Shown one piece after another: positions 11,101 to 21,766 of a stretch of 64,000 bases of DNA. A model generated the notes under the pieces. That model had not been told where the DNA came from. It ran no database searches and saw nothing but the letters and a program-made list of their open reading frames with translations. Within the stretch, counting starts at the first letter, position 1, and each line of letters begins with the position of its first letter. Both the position numbers and the translations under genes were made by a program. This DNA comes from Closterium sp. Naga37s-1 (taxonomy: Eukaryota > Streptophyta > Zygnematophyceae > Desmidiales > Closteriaceae): NCBI GenBank assembly GCA_947471745.1, contig CANJKZ010000723.1, positions 6,365,001 through 6,429,000 on the forward strand. The letters run 5' to 3'.

Positions 11101-11829
11101 CCGCCTCCTCCTAGTCCTCCTCCCTCCGTAGAGTGTCCTCCGCCTGTCCAGTCGCAGTCACAGCTACCGCCTGCCTCGCCGCTTCCTGGTCCTTCTCCCT
11201 ACACTGGTCCGACAGGCGGGCTTACAGAGCGTCGTGAGCCGGAGTCTCGTCCTGTGTCACCTGTGTCCCGTCCTGTGTCACCTGTTTGTCCTGCTTGCGC
11301 TAGTCGCACGTGTACCACGTGAGCATCCGCCACCTGTCCCTGGCACACACCGGATGTCACTGCGTCCCTCCACTGCTCCACAGCGTGTCCCTCAGCCGTC
11401 TCCTCCTTAGTCCTCTCTTCCTACCCTTGCTGACCCGGAGTCTGACTCCGTTCGTGCTGCCAGTCCTACTGTCACGCGTCTCCTGGCCACTGCTGTCACT
11501 GACCCTTCTTTTGAGTCGGCTGCTGCGTCTGCCCTAGTTGCTGAGCTTGTCGACTTTGCTGCTCGCTGTCGTCTAGACTACGCTGCCAGTCTTGTTGCTG
11601 AGTCTGAGTCTGTCTGTCCTCCGTCCGTCGGGGGTGAGTGTGCTCTTAGCACGGACGTCCTTGAGGACAGACAGGAGGACCTTGAGTGTCTTGCAGCCGC
11701 TGCGCCCCATCTCGTGTCCATGCTGATTGCCCCTGAGGGAGACCCGGATGCACCAGACATCCCGACTCCTCGATCGTACGCTGAGGCGATCGAGGGTCCC
11801 TACTCCTCACAGTGACAGTCAGCCATGGA

Positions 11830-13333
11830 CGCAGAGATGGCTTCCTGGAAGTCCACAGGCACCTACGTCGACGAGGTTCCCCCACCTGGGGCGAACATCG
11901 TCAGTGGCATGTGGATTTTCAGGGTGAAGCGGCCGCCGGGTTCTCCGCCTGTCTTCAAGGCTCGTTACGTTGCTCGAGGCTTCAGTCAGCGAGAGGGAGT
12001 AGACTTCTTTCAGACCTTCTCCCCCACCCCAAAGATGACCACTCTTCGGGTACTACTGCACGTTGCTGCTCAGCGTGACTACGAGCTTCACTCTCTTGAC
12101 TTCAGCACAGCTTTCTTGCAGGGCAGTCTGCACGAGGAGATCTGGCTGTGCCGCCCTCCCGGCTTCACTGGGTCGTTTCCTCCTGGTACCCAGTGGAGCC
12201 TCCGGCGGCCGGTCTACGGTCTCCGCCAGGCGCCACGTGAGTGGCACGACACACTGAGGACTACTCTTGCGGCACTTGGGTTCTCTCCTTCTACTGCTGA
12301 CCCGTCGCTGTTTCTGCGCACCGACACTTCGCTGCCGCCATTCTACATCCTCGTGTACGTTGACGACTTGGTCTTTGCCACTGCTGACACTGAGTCTCTC
12401 GCCCACGTGAAGTCGGAGCTGCAGAAGAGACATACGTGCACAGACCTGGGTGAACTGCGCAGCTACCTTGGCTTGCAGATCACCCGGGACAGAGCACGCC
12501 GCACCATTACCCTGACTCAGTCACACATGGTGCAGCAGGTCCTTCAGCGCTTCGGCTTCACCTGGTCCTCAGCACAGGCCACTCCTCTGGCTGTAGGTCA
12601 CTCGCTCTCAGCTCTGCCTTCGGATGAGTCCGTAGAGTCGAGTGGTCCTTACCCAGAGCTAGTTGGTTGCCTCATGTACCTGATGACTTGCACTCGTCCT
12701 GACCTAGCATACCCTCTTGGCCTTCTGGCCCGCTACGTAGCTCCTGGCAGGCACCGAAAGGTGCACTGGGATGCTGCAAAGAGGGTATTGCGCTACTTGT
12801 GCAGTACATCGGGCATGGGGCTCGTGCTTGGAGGAGGGAGCTCAGTTGTTCTCACTGGGCACTCAGACGCTTCTTGGGTTGACGACCAGGCTACTCAGCG
12901 GTCGTCACAGGGTTACACCTTCAGCCTTGGTTCTGGTTCAGTTTCGTGGCGCTCTACGCGTTCGTCTTCAGTTCTCAGCTCCAGTTGTGAGGCTGAGATC
13001 TACGCCACAGCCATGGCTGCATAGGAGTTACGCTGGCTCACCTACCTGCTGACCGACCTTGGAGAGAGGCCTAGTTCTCCTCCAGTGCTGTACGTCGACA
13101 ACAAGGCTGCCATTGCCTTGTGTGAGGAGCACAGACTGGAGCACAGAACGAAGCACATCGCTCTCCGTTACTTCCTTGCTCGAGAGCTGCAGCAGCGTGG
13201 TCAGCTTCGTCTGCGTTACGTGGCCTCTCAGGCCAACACCGCTGATATATTCACCAAGGCACTTCAGCCTGGTGATCATCAGCGCTTCAGTACTTTGCTG
13301 GGTCTGGTGCCCACTTTTCCTCACTTGTTGTAG
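11830..13333 (+). pseudogene. Element B reverse transcriptase and RNase H part
   Basis: Copia RT blocks are in order: SGMWIFRVKR, KARYVARGFSQREGVDFF, SPTPKMTTLRVLL, YELHSLDFSTAFLQG, VYGLRQAPREWHD, and catalytic YVDD near 12357. RNase H follows with SSCEAEIYATAMA, YVDNKAAIAL and QANTADIFTKALQPGDHQRF. It is largely open, with about one break. Confidence 0.9.
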
Positions 13334-13561
13334 GCTTTGCCTGTACTGTGATCTCTATATATACTCCTGCCTATTTGTTCTGCTAGGCTGAGATCACCCT
13401 TGCTGTTTGTACTACATATATACTTCTGCATGTGAACTGGCCATGTGGCCCTTTGCTTGTGCTCGGAATGTGTGGTGACGTTGTGATCCACCCTGAGCTT
13501 GCTTGCCTTTCCTGACTGGTCTTGTGACCCCTTGCTCTCCCCCACTTTGCCTATGGGGGTG
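13334..13561 (+). other. Element B conserved non-coding 3' region
   Basis: This is the B copy of the 230-base region between RNase H and LTR, with a TATA-like run near 13353, the conserved TGTGGTGACGTTGTGATCC block and the CCCCCACTTTGCCTATGGGG hairpin next to the LTR. Confidence 0.7.
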
Positions 13562-13686
13562 TGTCAAACACTATATGTGTTGTTGTTGTGTAGGCTATAG
13601 TGGGTTAGCCTTTAGGGGGTACACAAAACTAGGGTTTGCTACTTGTACTCGAACTTTTCATAGTTCACACACTTCTCATTCTGACA
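13562..13686 (+). repeat. 3' LTR of element B
   Basis: 125 bp and identical to the 5' LTR at 6783-6907. It is followed by GGTCG, the right copy of the target duplication. Confidence 0.95.
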
Positions 13687-14683
13687 GGTCGACCCTCCTG
13701 GGTCGATCCTGTGGGTGGGCCCCACCCGATGCTTCCGCTGCTCTACTGCTGTCACGCGCCCCGGGCGCGCGACGCGCGGCGTTTTTCATCCCGCCGTGCG
13801 CTTGGGGCGTGCGGCGGTTTTCTGCCCGCCGTGCGCCCTGAGGCGCGCGGCGGTTTCCTGCCCGTCGTGGTTCCCCCTGGGACCTGCGCGCTGCCCCCCG
13901 TTGTCCTCCTCCCGTCGCCTCGTCGCGGCGCCCTGGGGGCCCGCGCGCCGCCCCTCCCGTCGCCTCGTCGCGGCGCCTTGGGGGCCCGCGCGTCCCCCCC
14001 CTCCCGTCGCCTCGTCGTAGCACCTTGGGGGCCCGCGCGCCGCCCCCTCCCGTCGCCTCGTCGCGGCGCCTTGGGGGCCCGCGCGCGGCCCCCTCCCGTC
14101 GCCCGTCGAGCCGCCCTCGGGGGACCGTGCGCGGCCCCCCTCCCGTCGCCCGTCGAGCCGCCCTCGGGGGCCCGTGCGCGGCCCCCCCACTGTCACCCGC
14201 CGTGGCGCCCTCAGGGGGCCCGCGCCCTGCTCCTTCGTGGCGCCCAGGAGACCCCCCCGCCGCCTCCCTTTCCCTCCGTGCACCGCCCCTGCTGCTTCCC
14301 GCGCTCCTGCCTGCGGTAGGGTTTGGGGGTGGCGGGCATGGGTGTGACCGGTGTGGGTAACCTGCAACTCCTCCTCCTCCTCCGTCTCCCACTGCTGCAG
14401 CTGTCGCTGAGGAGGGTGGGTGTGTGGGAGCCGGGTGTTTAGGGTTTAAGGGGGGTGACGTGGGAGTGGAGCTAGGGGTACAGCAAGGGGTGTATGAAAG
14501 GGGGATGGGACAGTTGGGGGAGGTTGAGCGGAGGCTGCCGTCTTGTCGTCCGCAACACCTGTAGTCCGGGGCGCTGTCCTGGTAGCCTAGAGAGCCTGCT
14601 GTGCCTGTCGCCCGTGGGTCCGTTGCTCTTGCCGCTCCTCGTAGCCGCCGAGCCAATTACTCCAGTAGTTCGGGGCGCTGTAC
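13687..14683 (+). other. Element C leader, resumed after B
   Basis: The sequence begins GGTCGACC and matches, in reverse, the leader of element L near 37366. A GC-rich tandem region (about 13880-14220) repeats a unit of about 43 bases built on cgtcgcctcgtcgcggcgcc and gggggcccgcgcg. Long open frames here on either strand come from this composition and are not genes. The last 200 bases also match L (cagtagt..cgcccgtgggtccgttgctc). Confidence 0.75.
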
Positions 14684-15391
14684 TGATAGGATCGTAGGGT
14701 ACGTCGAATAGATTATCCCTCGGTCCTGCGCTCGAAGGTGCTGACTCCATATCAGTTTTCAACTGAGTAGGGTTAGAAGGATTTATCCGAGGCCGATTTA
14801 GGATTTTCTGTGCCTGGAACCTTCCCCTAAGCCTTTGCAGCTGTGTAGGCTTCACCTGTGGGCAATGGGGAGCCTTAACACTTTGCTGCAGATAGAGAAT
14901 ATTCACTCCTTGGAACGCACGGCCCTTTTCAACGCTCCGGAGTGGTTTGCCCAACTTCTCAGGTACCTGAATAATTTCTAAAGGCTTTTTTTTGGCCTTG
15001 ATATCTCCCCTAAAATTTTCAAAGGCTTGAAAACCTCGAGAGGATATATTCTTACTCTCGGGGGTGTTCGGCTGGAGTTTCCCGGTCGGTGCAGAGTCTT
15101 GTTTCGCGGAGCCTCCATTTGTCTCGGCGATTTCCCCTGTTGCCGGCCGGTCGTGGCATCTTAGATTCGCGCCATCATGTCCTCCTTTTTTCGCCCGCTC
15201 CGAAGTCGCCACCTCTTTTGACTCCGTGCCGCACTGTTGTTGCCCTTCAGCTCCGCTCGTGCCTTCTTCATTTTCCAACACGCCAAGAGTTGATGTCCTG
15301 CTGCGCAGCAAAATTCACATTTCTTGTATTTTGCCAGCTGCTCCTTCGCGTCGATCTTGTCGATATCCATCGGGTGGCGGCAAGGGAACGA
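14684..15391 (-). pseudogene. Fragment with a CCHC zinc knuckle, origin unclear
   Basis: The minus strand shows a classic zinc knuckle, C-x2-C-x4-H-x4-C (15278-15319, CEFCCAAGHQLLAC), with a Lys/Arg-rich tail, the type found in gag proteins and LINE ORF1. Downstream on the same strand is a Lys/Pro/Gln-rich stretch I do not recognise. About 20 bases at the right end still read as the copia RT start (ELVPLPP) that continues from element F beyond D; after that the homology changes. It is a joined fragment of another element, possibly a LINE ORF1, with no complete frame. Confidence 0.45.
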
Positions 15392-15396
15392 GTTCC

Positions 15397-15530
15397 TGTT
15401 AGAATCTAGTAGCAGGAATGATTGAAGTATGAAAGAGTTGGGTTAAAATATGAAACCCTAAAATGGGCTGTACCCAATATTGGCTACCCTACTACAGCCT
15501 AAACATACATAGCAGATATAACATTTGACA
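15397..15530 (-). repeat. 3' LTR of element D
   Basis: 134 bp; on the minus strand it starts TGTCA and ends TAACA. The polypurine-tract hairpin is at its right (15531-15555 region). Confidence 0.93.
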
Positions 15531-15765
15531 CACACCCATAGGCAAAGTGGGGGAGAGCAAGGGGTCACAAGACCAGTCAAGAGAAATAAAGCAAGCTCAG
15601 GGTGGATCACAACGTCACCACACACACTGAGCACAAGCAAAGGGCCACAAGGCCAGTTCACATGCAGAGGTAAATATGCAACAACAACAGCACAGTGATC
15701 TCAAACTAGCAGAACAGGCATGCAGGTACATATATATATAGATCACAGTACAAGCAAAGTCTACA
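15531..15765 (-). other. Element D conserved non-coding 3' region
   Basis: Minus-strand equivalent of 4336-4567: the hairpin next to the LTR, the TGTGGTGACGTTGTGATCC block, and a TATA-like run near 15730-15740. Confidence 0.7.
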
Positions 15766-18700
15766 GCAAGTGAGGCAAAGTGGGCACAAGGCCCAACAAA
15801 GTGCAGAAACGCCGATGGTCACCAGACGGAAGTGCCTTGGTGAATATATCAGCAGTGTTGGCCCGAGTGGCCACGTGAGCAAGACGAAGCTGACCACGCT
15901 GCTGCAACTCTCGAGCGAGGAAGTAACGCAGAGCGATGTGCTTCGTTCTGTGCTCCAGTCTGTGGTCCTGACACAAGGCAATGGCGGCCTTGTTGTCGAC
16001 GTACAGCACTGAAGGAGAACAAGGCCGCTCTCCCAATTCGGTCAGCAGGTAGGTGAGCCAGCGTAACTCCAGTGCAGCCATGGCTGTGGCGTAGATCTCA
16101 ACCTCACAACTGGAGCTGAGAACTGAAGACAAGCGTGTAGAACGCCAAGAAACTGAACCAGAGCCAAGGCTGAAGGTGTAACCCTGTGACGACCGCTGCG
16201 TAGCCTGGTCATCAGCCCAAGAAGCGTCTGAGTGCCCAGTGAGGAAAACTGCGCTCCGCCCTCCAAGCACGAGCCCCATGCCCGATGTACCGCACAAGTA
16301 GTGCAGTACCCTCTTCGCAGCATCCATGTGCACGTTTCGGTGCCGACCAGGAGCCACGTAGCGAGCGAGAAGGCCAAGAGGGTACGCAAGGTCAGGACGA
16401 GTGCAGGTTATCAGGTACATGAGGCAACCAACTAGCTCTGGGTACGGGCCACTCGGCTCTACGCACTCGTCCGAAGGTGGAGCTGAGAGCGAGTGGCCTT
16501 GAGCCAGAGGAGTGTGCTGTGGCGAGGACAAGGTGAAGCCGAAGCGCTGAAGGACCTTCTGCACCATGTGTGACTGAGTCAGTGTGATGGTGCGGCATGC
16601 TCTGTCCCGGGTGATCTGCAAGCCAAGGTAGCTGCGCAGCTCACCCAGGTCTTTGCACGTGTGTCTCTTCTGCAGCTCCAACTTCACCAGGGTGAGAGAC
16701 TCAGTGTCAGCAGTGGCAAAGACCAAGTCGTCGACGTACACGAGGATGTAGAACGGCGGCAGCGACGTGTCGGTGCGCAGAAACAGCGACGAGTCAGCAG
16801 TCGACGGAGCAAACCCAAGAGCCGCAAGTGTAGTCCACAGTGTGTCGTGCCACTCACGTGGTGCCTGGCGGAGACCGTAGACTGGCCACCGGAGGCTCCA
16901 CTGGGTACCAGGAGGGAACGACCCAGTAAAGCCAGGAGGGTGGCGCAGCCAGATCTCCTCATGCAGGCTGCCCTGTAAGAAAGCTTTGCTGAAGTCAAGA
17001 GAGTGAAGCTCGTAGTCACGCTGAGCGGCAACGTGCAGCAGCACCCGAAGTGTGGTCATCTTCGGGGTGGGGGAGAAGGTCTGAAAGAAGTCTACTCCGT
17101 CTCGCTGACTGAAACCTCGAGCAACGTAACGAGCCTTGAAGACAGGCGGAGAACCTGGCGGCCGCTTCACCCTGAAAATCCACATGCCACTGACGATGTT
17201 CGCCCCAGGAGGGGGAACCTTGTCAACGTAAGTGCCTGTGGACTTCCAGGATGCCATCTCTGTGTCCATGGCTGTCTGCCACTGAGAGGAGTACTCACCC
17301 GCGATCGCCTCAGCGTAAGAGCGCGGGGTCGGGATGTCTGGTGCATCCAGGTCTCCCTCAGGGGCAAGCAGCATGGACACGAGATGAGGCGCAGCGGCTG
17401 CAAGACACTCAATGTCCTCCTGCCTGTCCTCAAGGACGTCCGTGCCAAGAGCACACTCACCCCCGACGGACGGAGGACAGACAGACTCAGACTCAGCAAC
17501 AAGACTAGCGGCGTAGTGTAGACGACAGGCAGCAGCAAAGTCAAGAAGCTCAGTGACTAGGGCAGACGCAGCAGCAGACTCAAACGACGGGTCAGTGACA
17601 ACTGAGGCTAGCAGACGCGTGACAGTAGGGTGAGCAGCACGGGTGCGGTCAGACTCAGGCTCAGGAACGGTAGGCAGAGAAGACGCAGGAGGGGACGGCA
17701 GGGGAACATGCTGCGGAGGAGAGAAAGGACGACGGACTACGAGGTGGGTGCCGGGGACAGCCGGCTGACGCGAACGAGGAACACGACGACTGGGACGACC
17801 AGAACGGACAGGCGAGACAGGACGCGACGCAGGCTCCCGACGCTCAGTAAGACCCCCTGTCTGCTCAGTGTAAGGAGAAGGAGCAGGCGGCAGTGAGCCA
17901 CGCTGTAACGGAAGACCAGTAGACGAAGGGGGACTAAGAACCTGGCGAAGCACAGAGTCAGACGGTGGCTGAGACGACGGAGACGGTGGAGCAAAGAACA
18001 GGCGGGGCTGTGCAGTGCCACCAGCACCAGCAGCTCCAGCACCCCCAGCAGCTCCAGCAGCTCTAGAACCCTCAGCGCCAGCTCCTCCAGGACCAGCTCC
18101 ACCAGCACCAGCACCCCCAGAACCGGCACCTCCAGTCCCAGGGTCTCCACTCTCAGTGTCACCAGTAGTAGCACCCCCAGACCCAGGGTCTCCAGCAGTA
18201 GTACCCTCAGGCTCAGCACCTCTAGCCCCAGCAGCTCGAGTACCTCCAGTACGAGCACCTCCGGGACCAGCTCCACTCCCAGCTCCAGTAACGTCAGCAG
18301 AAGTACCTCCAGCGGCAGAGCCCCGAGCTCCAGAAGCACGACCCTGACGGCAACCGTACCAGTCGTGCAGCTGCTGTGAGGTGAGAGGCACACGCGGACG
18401 AAGGCGGCTACTCCAAGGAGACTGCGCAATAGCAGACTCAGAACCCTCAGCGTCAGCACCTGGAGCGAGGAAGAGTGGCGGGGGGGGGAGAGGGGCAGTG
18501 CGGTAGGGGAAGAGACGGTAAAAGGGAACCAAATTGTCGAACGTGACGTCCTGAGAGGGGAAGAGACGGCGCGAGGTGGTGGTGGTAAAACTGCCAACCA
18601 GGCGCATCAGGGACAAAGCCAAGGAAGAGACAGGGAACAGCGCGGGCGGAGAGCTTGTCCGCGGTGGTATCGCGGACAAAGGCACGAGCACCCCAGACCC

Positions 18701-19600
18701 GGAAACGCGACGCATCGCCAACCTTCCCCATCCACAGCAGTGTGGGCGAGGTCTCCGGCAAGGAGACACGGGGCCAGAGGTTGAGCTGATGCGCGGTGTA
18801 CCGGACCGCAAACGACCACAGAAAATGGGGGGTAGCCGCATGGATCATGGAGGTACGAGCGACCTCCATGACTAAGCCAATGCGGCGCTCAGCAACCCCA
18901 TTCTGCTGCGGAGAGGCCGGAAGCGTGAACGTCTGGTGAATGCCGTGCTCCGCACAGAAGGCTGCCAAGAGGTCTGAGGAGAACTCACCACCTCTGTCAG
19001 AGTGCAGACGCAGAATAGGAAAGTACGACTGGAACCGCCTGCGGAGCTGGAGACGAACAGTGCGGATCCAGGGGATCAAAACATCAAAGACATCCCCCTT
19101 GCGCTGCAATGGGAAGACCGTGGTGTAACGCGTGTAGTCGTCAACGACCAGCAGGAAGTACCGCTCGTGGCCCTGTCCATGGACGCGGGCTGGGCCCCAC
19201 ACGTCCAGGTGGAGAGTCTGCAGGGGAGCCTCTGTGGGTGGGAACGAGGAGGAGTGAGGAGCAGCGCGCTGCCGCCCCTCGACGCAAGGGGGACCTGGGA
19301 AGGCCAGAGACCAGGAAGCGACCTGGGAGGCGCAGGCGAGGGAGGGAGGGCAGGCAGAGACCTGGGAAGGCCAGAGACCAGGAAGCGAGAGTGCATGCTA
19401 CGAAGGCGAGGCAGGGAGGGGTGACCAAGGCGGTGGTGCCAAAGGAGGGTCTGGTGCGACAAGGCGCGACATGAGCAGGGGGCCGACAACTGACCTGACG
19501 TAGACGCAGACGCAGCTACCTGAGGGGACTCAGTGGTCATTGTGTACAGGCCCGACCCCGGCTGCCGAGTGAAGGTAGCCAGGTGACGACCCGTCTGAGC
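15765..19600 (-). pseudogene. Element D integrase, linker, RT and RNase H part
   Basis: Reading leftwards: pre-integrase (WHHRLGHPSLPRL, about 19440-19400), integrase core (CGAQPAS region; DDYTRYTTVFPL; HSDRGGEF; QQNGVAERR), a linker with GGAGSGGAGAGGAGP-like repeats (about 18000-18330), RT (SGMWIFRVKR, KARYVARGFSQRDGVDF, YVDD near 16735) and RNase H (SSCEVEIYA, YVDNKAAIAL, ANTADIFTKALPSGDHRRF). A long open stretch covers the linker through RNase H. Its linker repeats are more varied than those in B or P, which fits its greater age. Confidence 0.9.
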
Positions 19601-19730
19601 ACACGTGCAGTATGTCACACGTTCGTAGGCAGGGGTGAACTAGTGAACACCCGCATCCTGGAGCGCAGAACCCGCCACCAAGTTCGTAGAGAACGAGGGG
19701 AGGTAAAGACCCGACAGTGTGCCGGGCTGA

Positions 19731-19880
19731 CGGGCCTGCAGGGGCGGCTCGCGGGTCTGACGGGCCTGCAGGGGCGGCTCGTGGGCCTGACGAGCCTGTC
19801 GGAGCAGCGCGTGAGCCTTACGAGCCTGCAGGGGCGGCTCGCTGGCCTTACGGGCCTGCAGGGGCGGCGCGCTGGCCTAG
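19731..19880 (-). repeat. Five-unit 30-bp tandem repeat in the element D leader
   Basis: Five units of exactly 30 bases, based on cgggcctgcaggggcggctc plus ten bases, stand in a row. The third unit is the most diverged. This repeat differs from the leader repeats of B, C and P. Confidence 0.88.
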
Positions 19881-20016
19881 GACAGCAGGAGGCAGCGCGA
19901 GGGCTGCAGCACGTCACAAGGTAGGGCAGGCAGGTGCAGTACAACACGTGGGGTAGCACGGTAACCGCAACGGTAGGTGGGCCCGAAAAAAAAAAAGACG
20001 GTCCTATGGACCTAGT

Positions 20017-20028
20017 GCTCTGAAACCA
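20017..20028 (-). promoter_or_regulatory. Primer-binding site of element D
   Basis: Minus-strand TGGTTTCAGAGC directly adjoins the 5' LTR. The same variant occurs in element L. Confidence 0.83.
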
Positions 20029-20162
20029 TGTTAGAATCTAGTAGCAGGAATGATTGAACTATGAAAGAGTTGTGTACAAATATGAAACCCTAAAGTGGGC
20101 TGTACCCCATATTGGCTACCCCACTACAGCCTAAACATATATAGCAGATATAACACTTGACA
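20029..20162 (-). repeat. 5' LTR of element D
   Basis: 134 bp, about 93% identical to 15397-15530 by eye, followed by the GTTCC target duplication. Confidence 0.93.
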
Positions 20163-20599
20163 GTTCCCAGGTGTTATTCTTTAGCAAGCTGTTGTACTCG
20201 GCATCACTGGACGCGAGCCATTTTTCCCTATCTGCTCCAGCGAGGGCTTCTTCCATGCTCGCGGGTTGTTCAGGAATCACAAAGCAGTAGGCCGGTTCTT
20301 CCTTCCTTTCAGCCTAGGTCCCGTCCCCTATCACTATTGAAGCATCCTCCTTTTCCTGAAGCATCCCTTCCGGTTCCCGTGAGCCCAGATTTCTCAGCTT
20401 CAACACCGCCGTCCTCATCAAATCTGCTGCGGTTGCTGATGCTGCTCTTTTGGACATTGAACGTGTTTGAGTTCTCCTCGCCGGCAGGGATGGAGGTTTC
20501 ACTCGAGCGAGAGGATGCTGCTGCTCTTCCTCCCCTTTTATTCGACTATCCTCTTTGGTTGGCTCCTCGCTTCCTTCCTGTCCTCTTTGATTTCCTCTG

Positions 20600-21750
20600 G
20601 TTCTGCCTAAGGTGCCTCTTCCCGAATCAGATCGAGTGACAGAGAAATCTCCCGCAGCTGCTGTGCAATTTTCTCCTCCGGATGTTGTTTCCAGCTCCCG
20701 TAAATCACGTTCTCAAGGAACTTCACATCTCGAGTGTCGAAGAAACGCCCTTTCTTTGGTTCCCACAGCAGCCACCCTTTGCTTTCCTGTGCCAGGCCAA
20801 GGTGCACACACCAAATCGCGTTCGCGCCTAACTTGCTCTTGTAGGCTTTGGGAGCGTGAGCCACCGCCACACACCCGAATACGCGCAGCATGTCGACTGG
20901 CGGTTTCCACTTGAGCCACCGCCTCATTGGAACCCAACTCTCATCTCCGACATTCGTAAGGACTCTGTTTTGTGCCACTGTTGCATGCCGGACTGCATGC
21001 GGCCACTTCGAGTTTCCTAAACCGGACTCGATTATTAGTGCTCGGGCTGTCTCGAGAATTGTCCTGTTTGCTCGCTCAGCTACCCCATTGGACTGTGGAG
21101 AGTAGGATGTGGTCTTTTCCTTTATGATCCCCCTCTTCTTCAGCCAAGTCTCCAGCTTATCCCCGGTGAACTCTCCGCCACGGTCAGTGCGAATCTGCAT
21201 CACCCGACATTCAGATTGCGTTTCTGCCGTAGGAATCCATTCATCCTAAATCAACGCTACTGCATCACTCTTTTGCCTGAGCAGGTAGGCTTACATAACT
21301 CTGCTCCAGTCGTCGATGATCGTGAGAAAATATCGCTCTCCCCCATCCCCTTGCACCGGCAGTGGCCCAACAAGGTCCATGTGCACTAGTTCTAGCGGCT
21401 TTTTGCGCGCTTGGAGACCGAGGAGAAAGGGAATCTGGTGAACTTGCTTACCAGGCATGGTTTGCACGTATGTTGCGGGGCAGTGCCGCTCAGCTTCAAT
21501 CCATTGACCACTTCCTCTTTGACCAGCTGCTGCAATACTGTCATGTTGACGTGTCCGAGGCGCCTGTGAGCAGTTACCCAATCTGTTTCTCCGCTTCTTG
21601 CCGACACGCGTTTTTCCGCTACACTCATAACACTGTTCTCCCCCTGGCCCCTGGGCCCTTCATTCTTCCAAGGTGCTGCCGGTATCTGCCACATGGATCT
21701 GTAGATATCCTTGTCTTCACGCAGATCCCACAACACTCGGTTTCCTAGCT
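20600..21750 (-). pseudogene. Element F pre-integrase and integrase part
   Basis: The pre-integrase motif HRRLGHVNMTVLQQL with its Cys pair (CKPCLVSKFTRFPF) leads into the integrase core: HMDLVGPLPVQGDGGERYF, RTDRGGEFTGD, SPQSNGVAERANRT, then VDMLRVFGCVAVAHAPK and GWLLWEPKKGRFF. The sequence closely parallels element M, so F and M belong to one clade. Confidence 0.85.
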
Positions 21751-21766
21751 CTCCCCTGAAGATTTT

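Larger units (their letters stand above)
6783..13686 (+). mobile_element. Copia element B, complete in length
   Basis: A 6.9-kb Ty1/copia fossil bounded by two 125-bp LTRs that I read as identical base for base, so the insertion is recent. All copia parts are present in order: leader, gag, protease, integrase, linker, RT, RNase H, polypurine tract. It sits just after the primer site of element C. The flanking bases are GGTCA on the left and GGTCG on the right, a 5-bp target duplication with one mismatch. The coding region has roughly half a dozen breaks despite the identical LTRs, so it was probably moved by proteins from another copy. Confidence 0.94.
6623..14683 (+). mobile_element. Non-coding copia-like element C, split by element B
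   Basis: The 5' LTR (6623-6764), primer site (6765-6776) and first leader bases are followed by element B; the leader resumes at 13687 with GGTCGACC. The resumed part is the same as the leader of element L on the other strand (ggtcgatcctgtgggtggg, then GC-rich tandem repeats). Homology to L stops near 14683, before a 3' LTR is reached, so C is incomplete. Removing B leaves about 1.2 kb with no gag or pol part. C is inferred to be a non-autonomous element using proteins made elsewhere. Confidence 0.75.
15397..20162 (-). mobile_element. Copia element D
   Basis: A 4.8-kb copia fossil of the A/B family with both LTRs (134 bp each) and a perfect 5-bp target duplication GTTCC at 15392-15396 and 20163-20167. 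Parts seen are primer site, repeated leader, pre-integrase, integrase, linker, RT, RNase H and the conserved 3' region; I recognise no gag part. I count about nine differences between the LTRs (near 7%), so it is clearly older than B or P. It sits inside the RT part of element F. The coding part has only about two breaks. Confidence 0.93.

Noticed and set aside
20157-20639. A 160-residue plus-strand frame next to element D
   Set aside because: It is antisense to the linker and RT start of element F, which has clear copia motifs.
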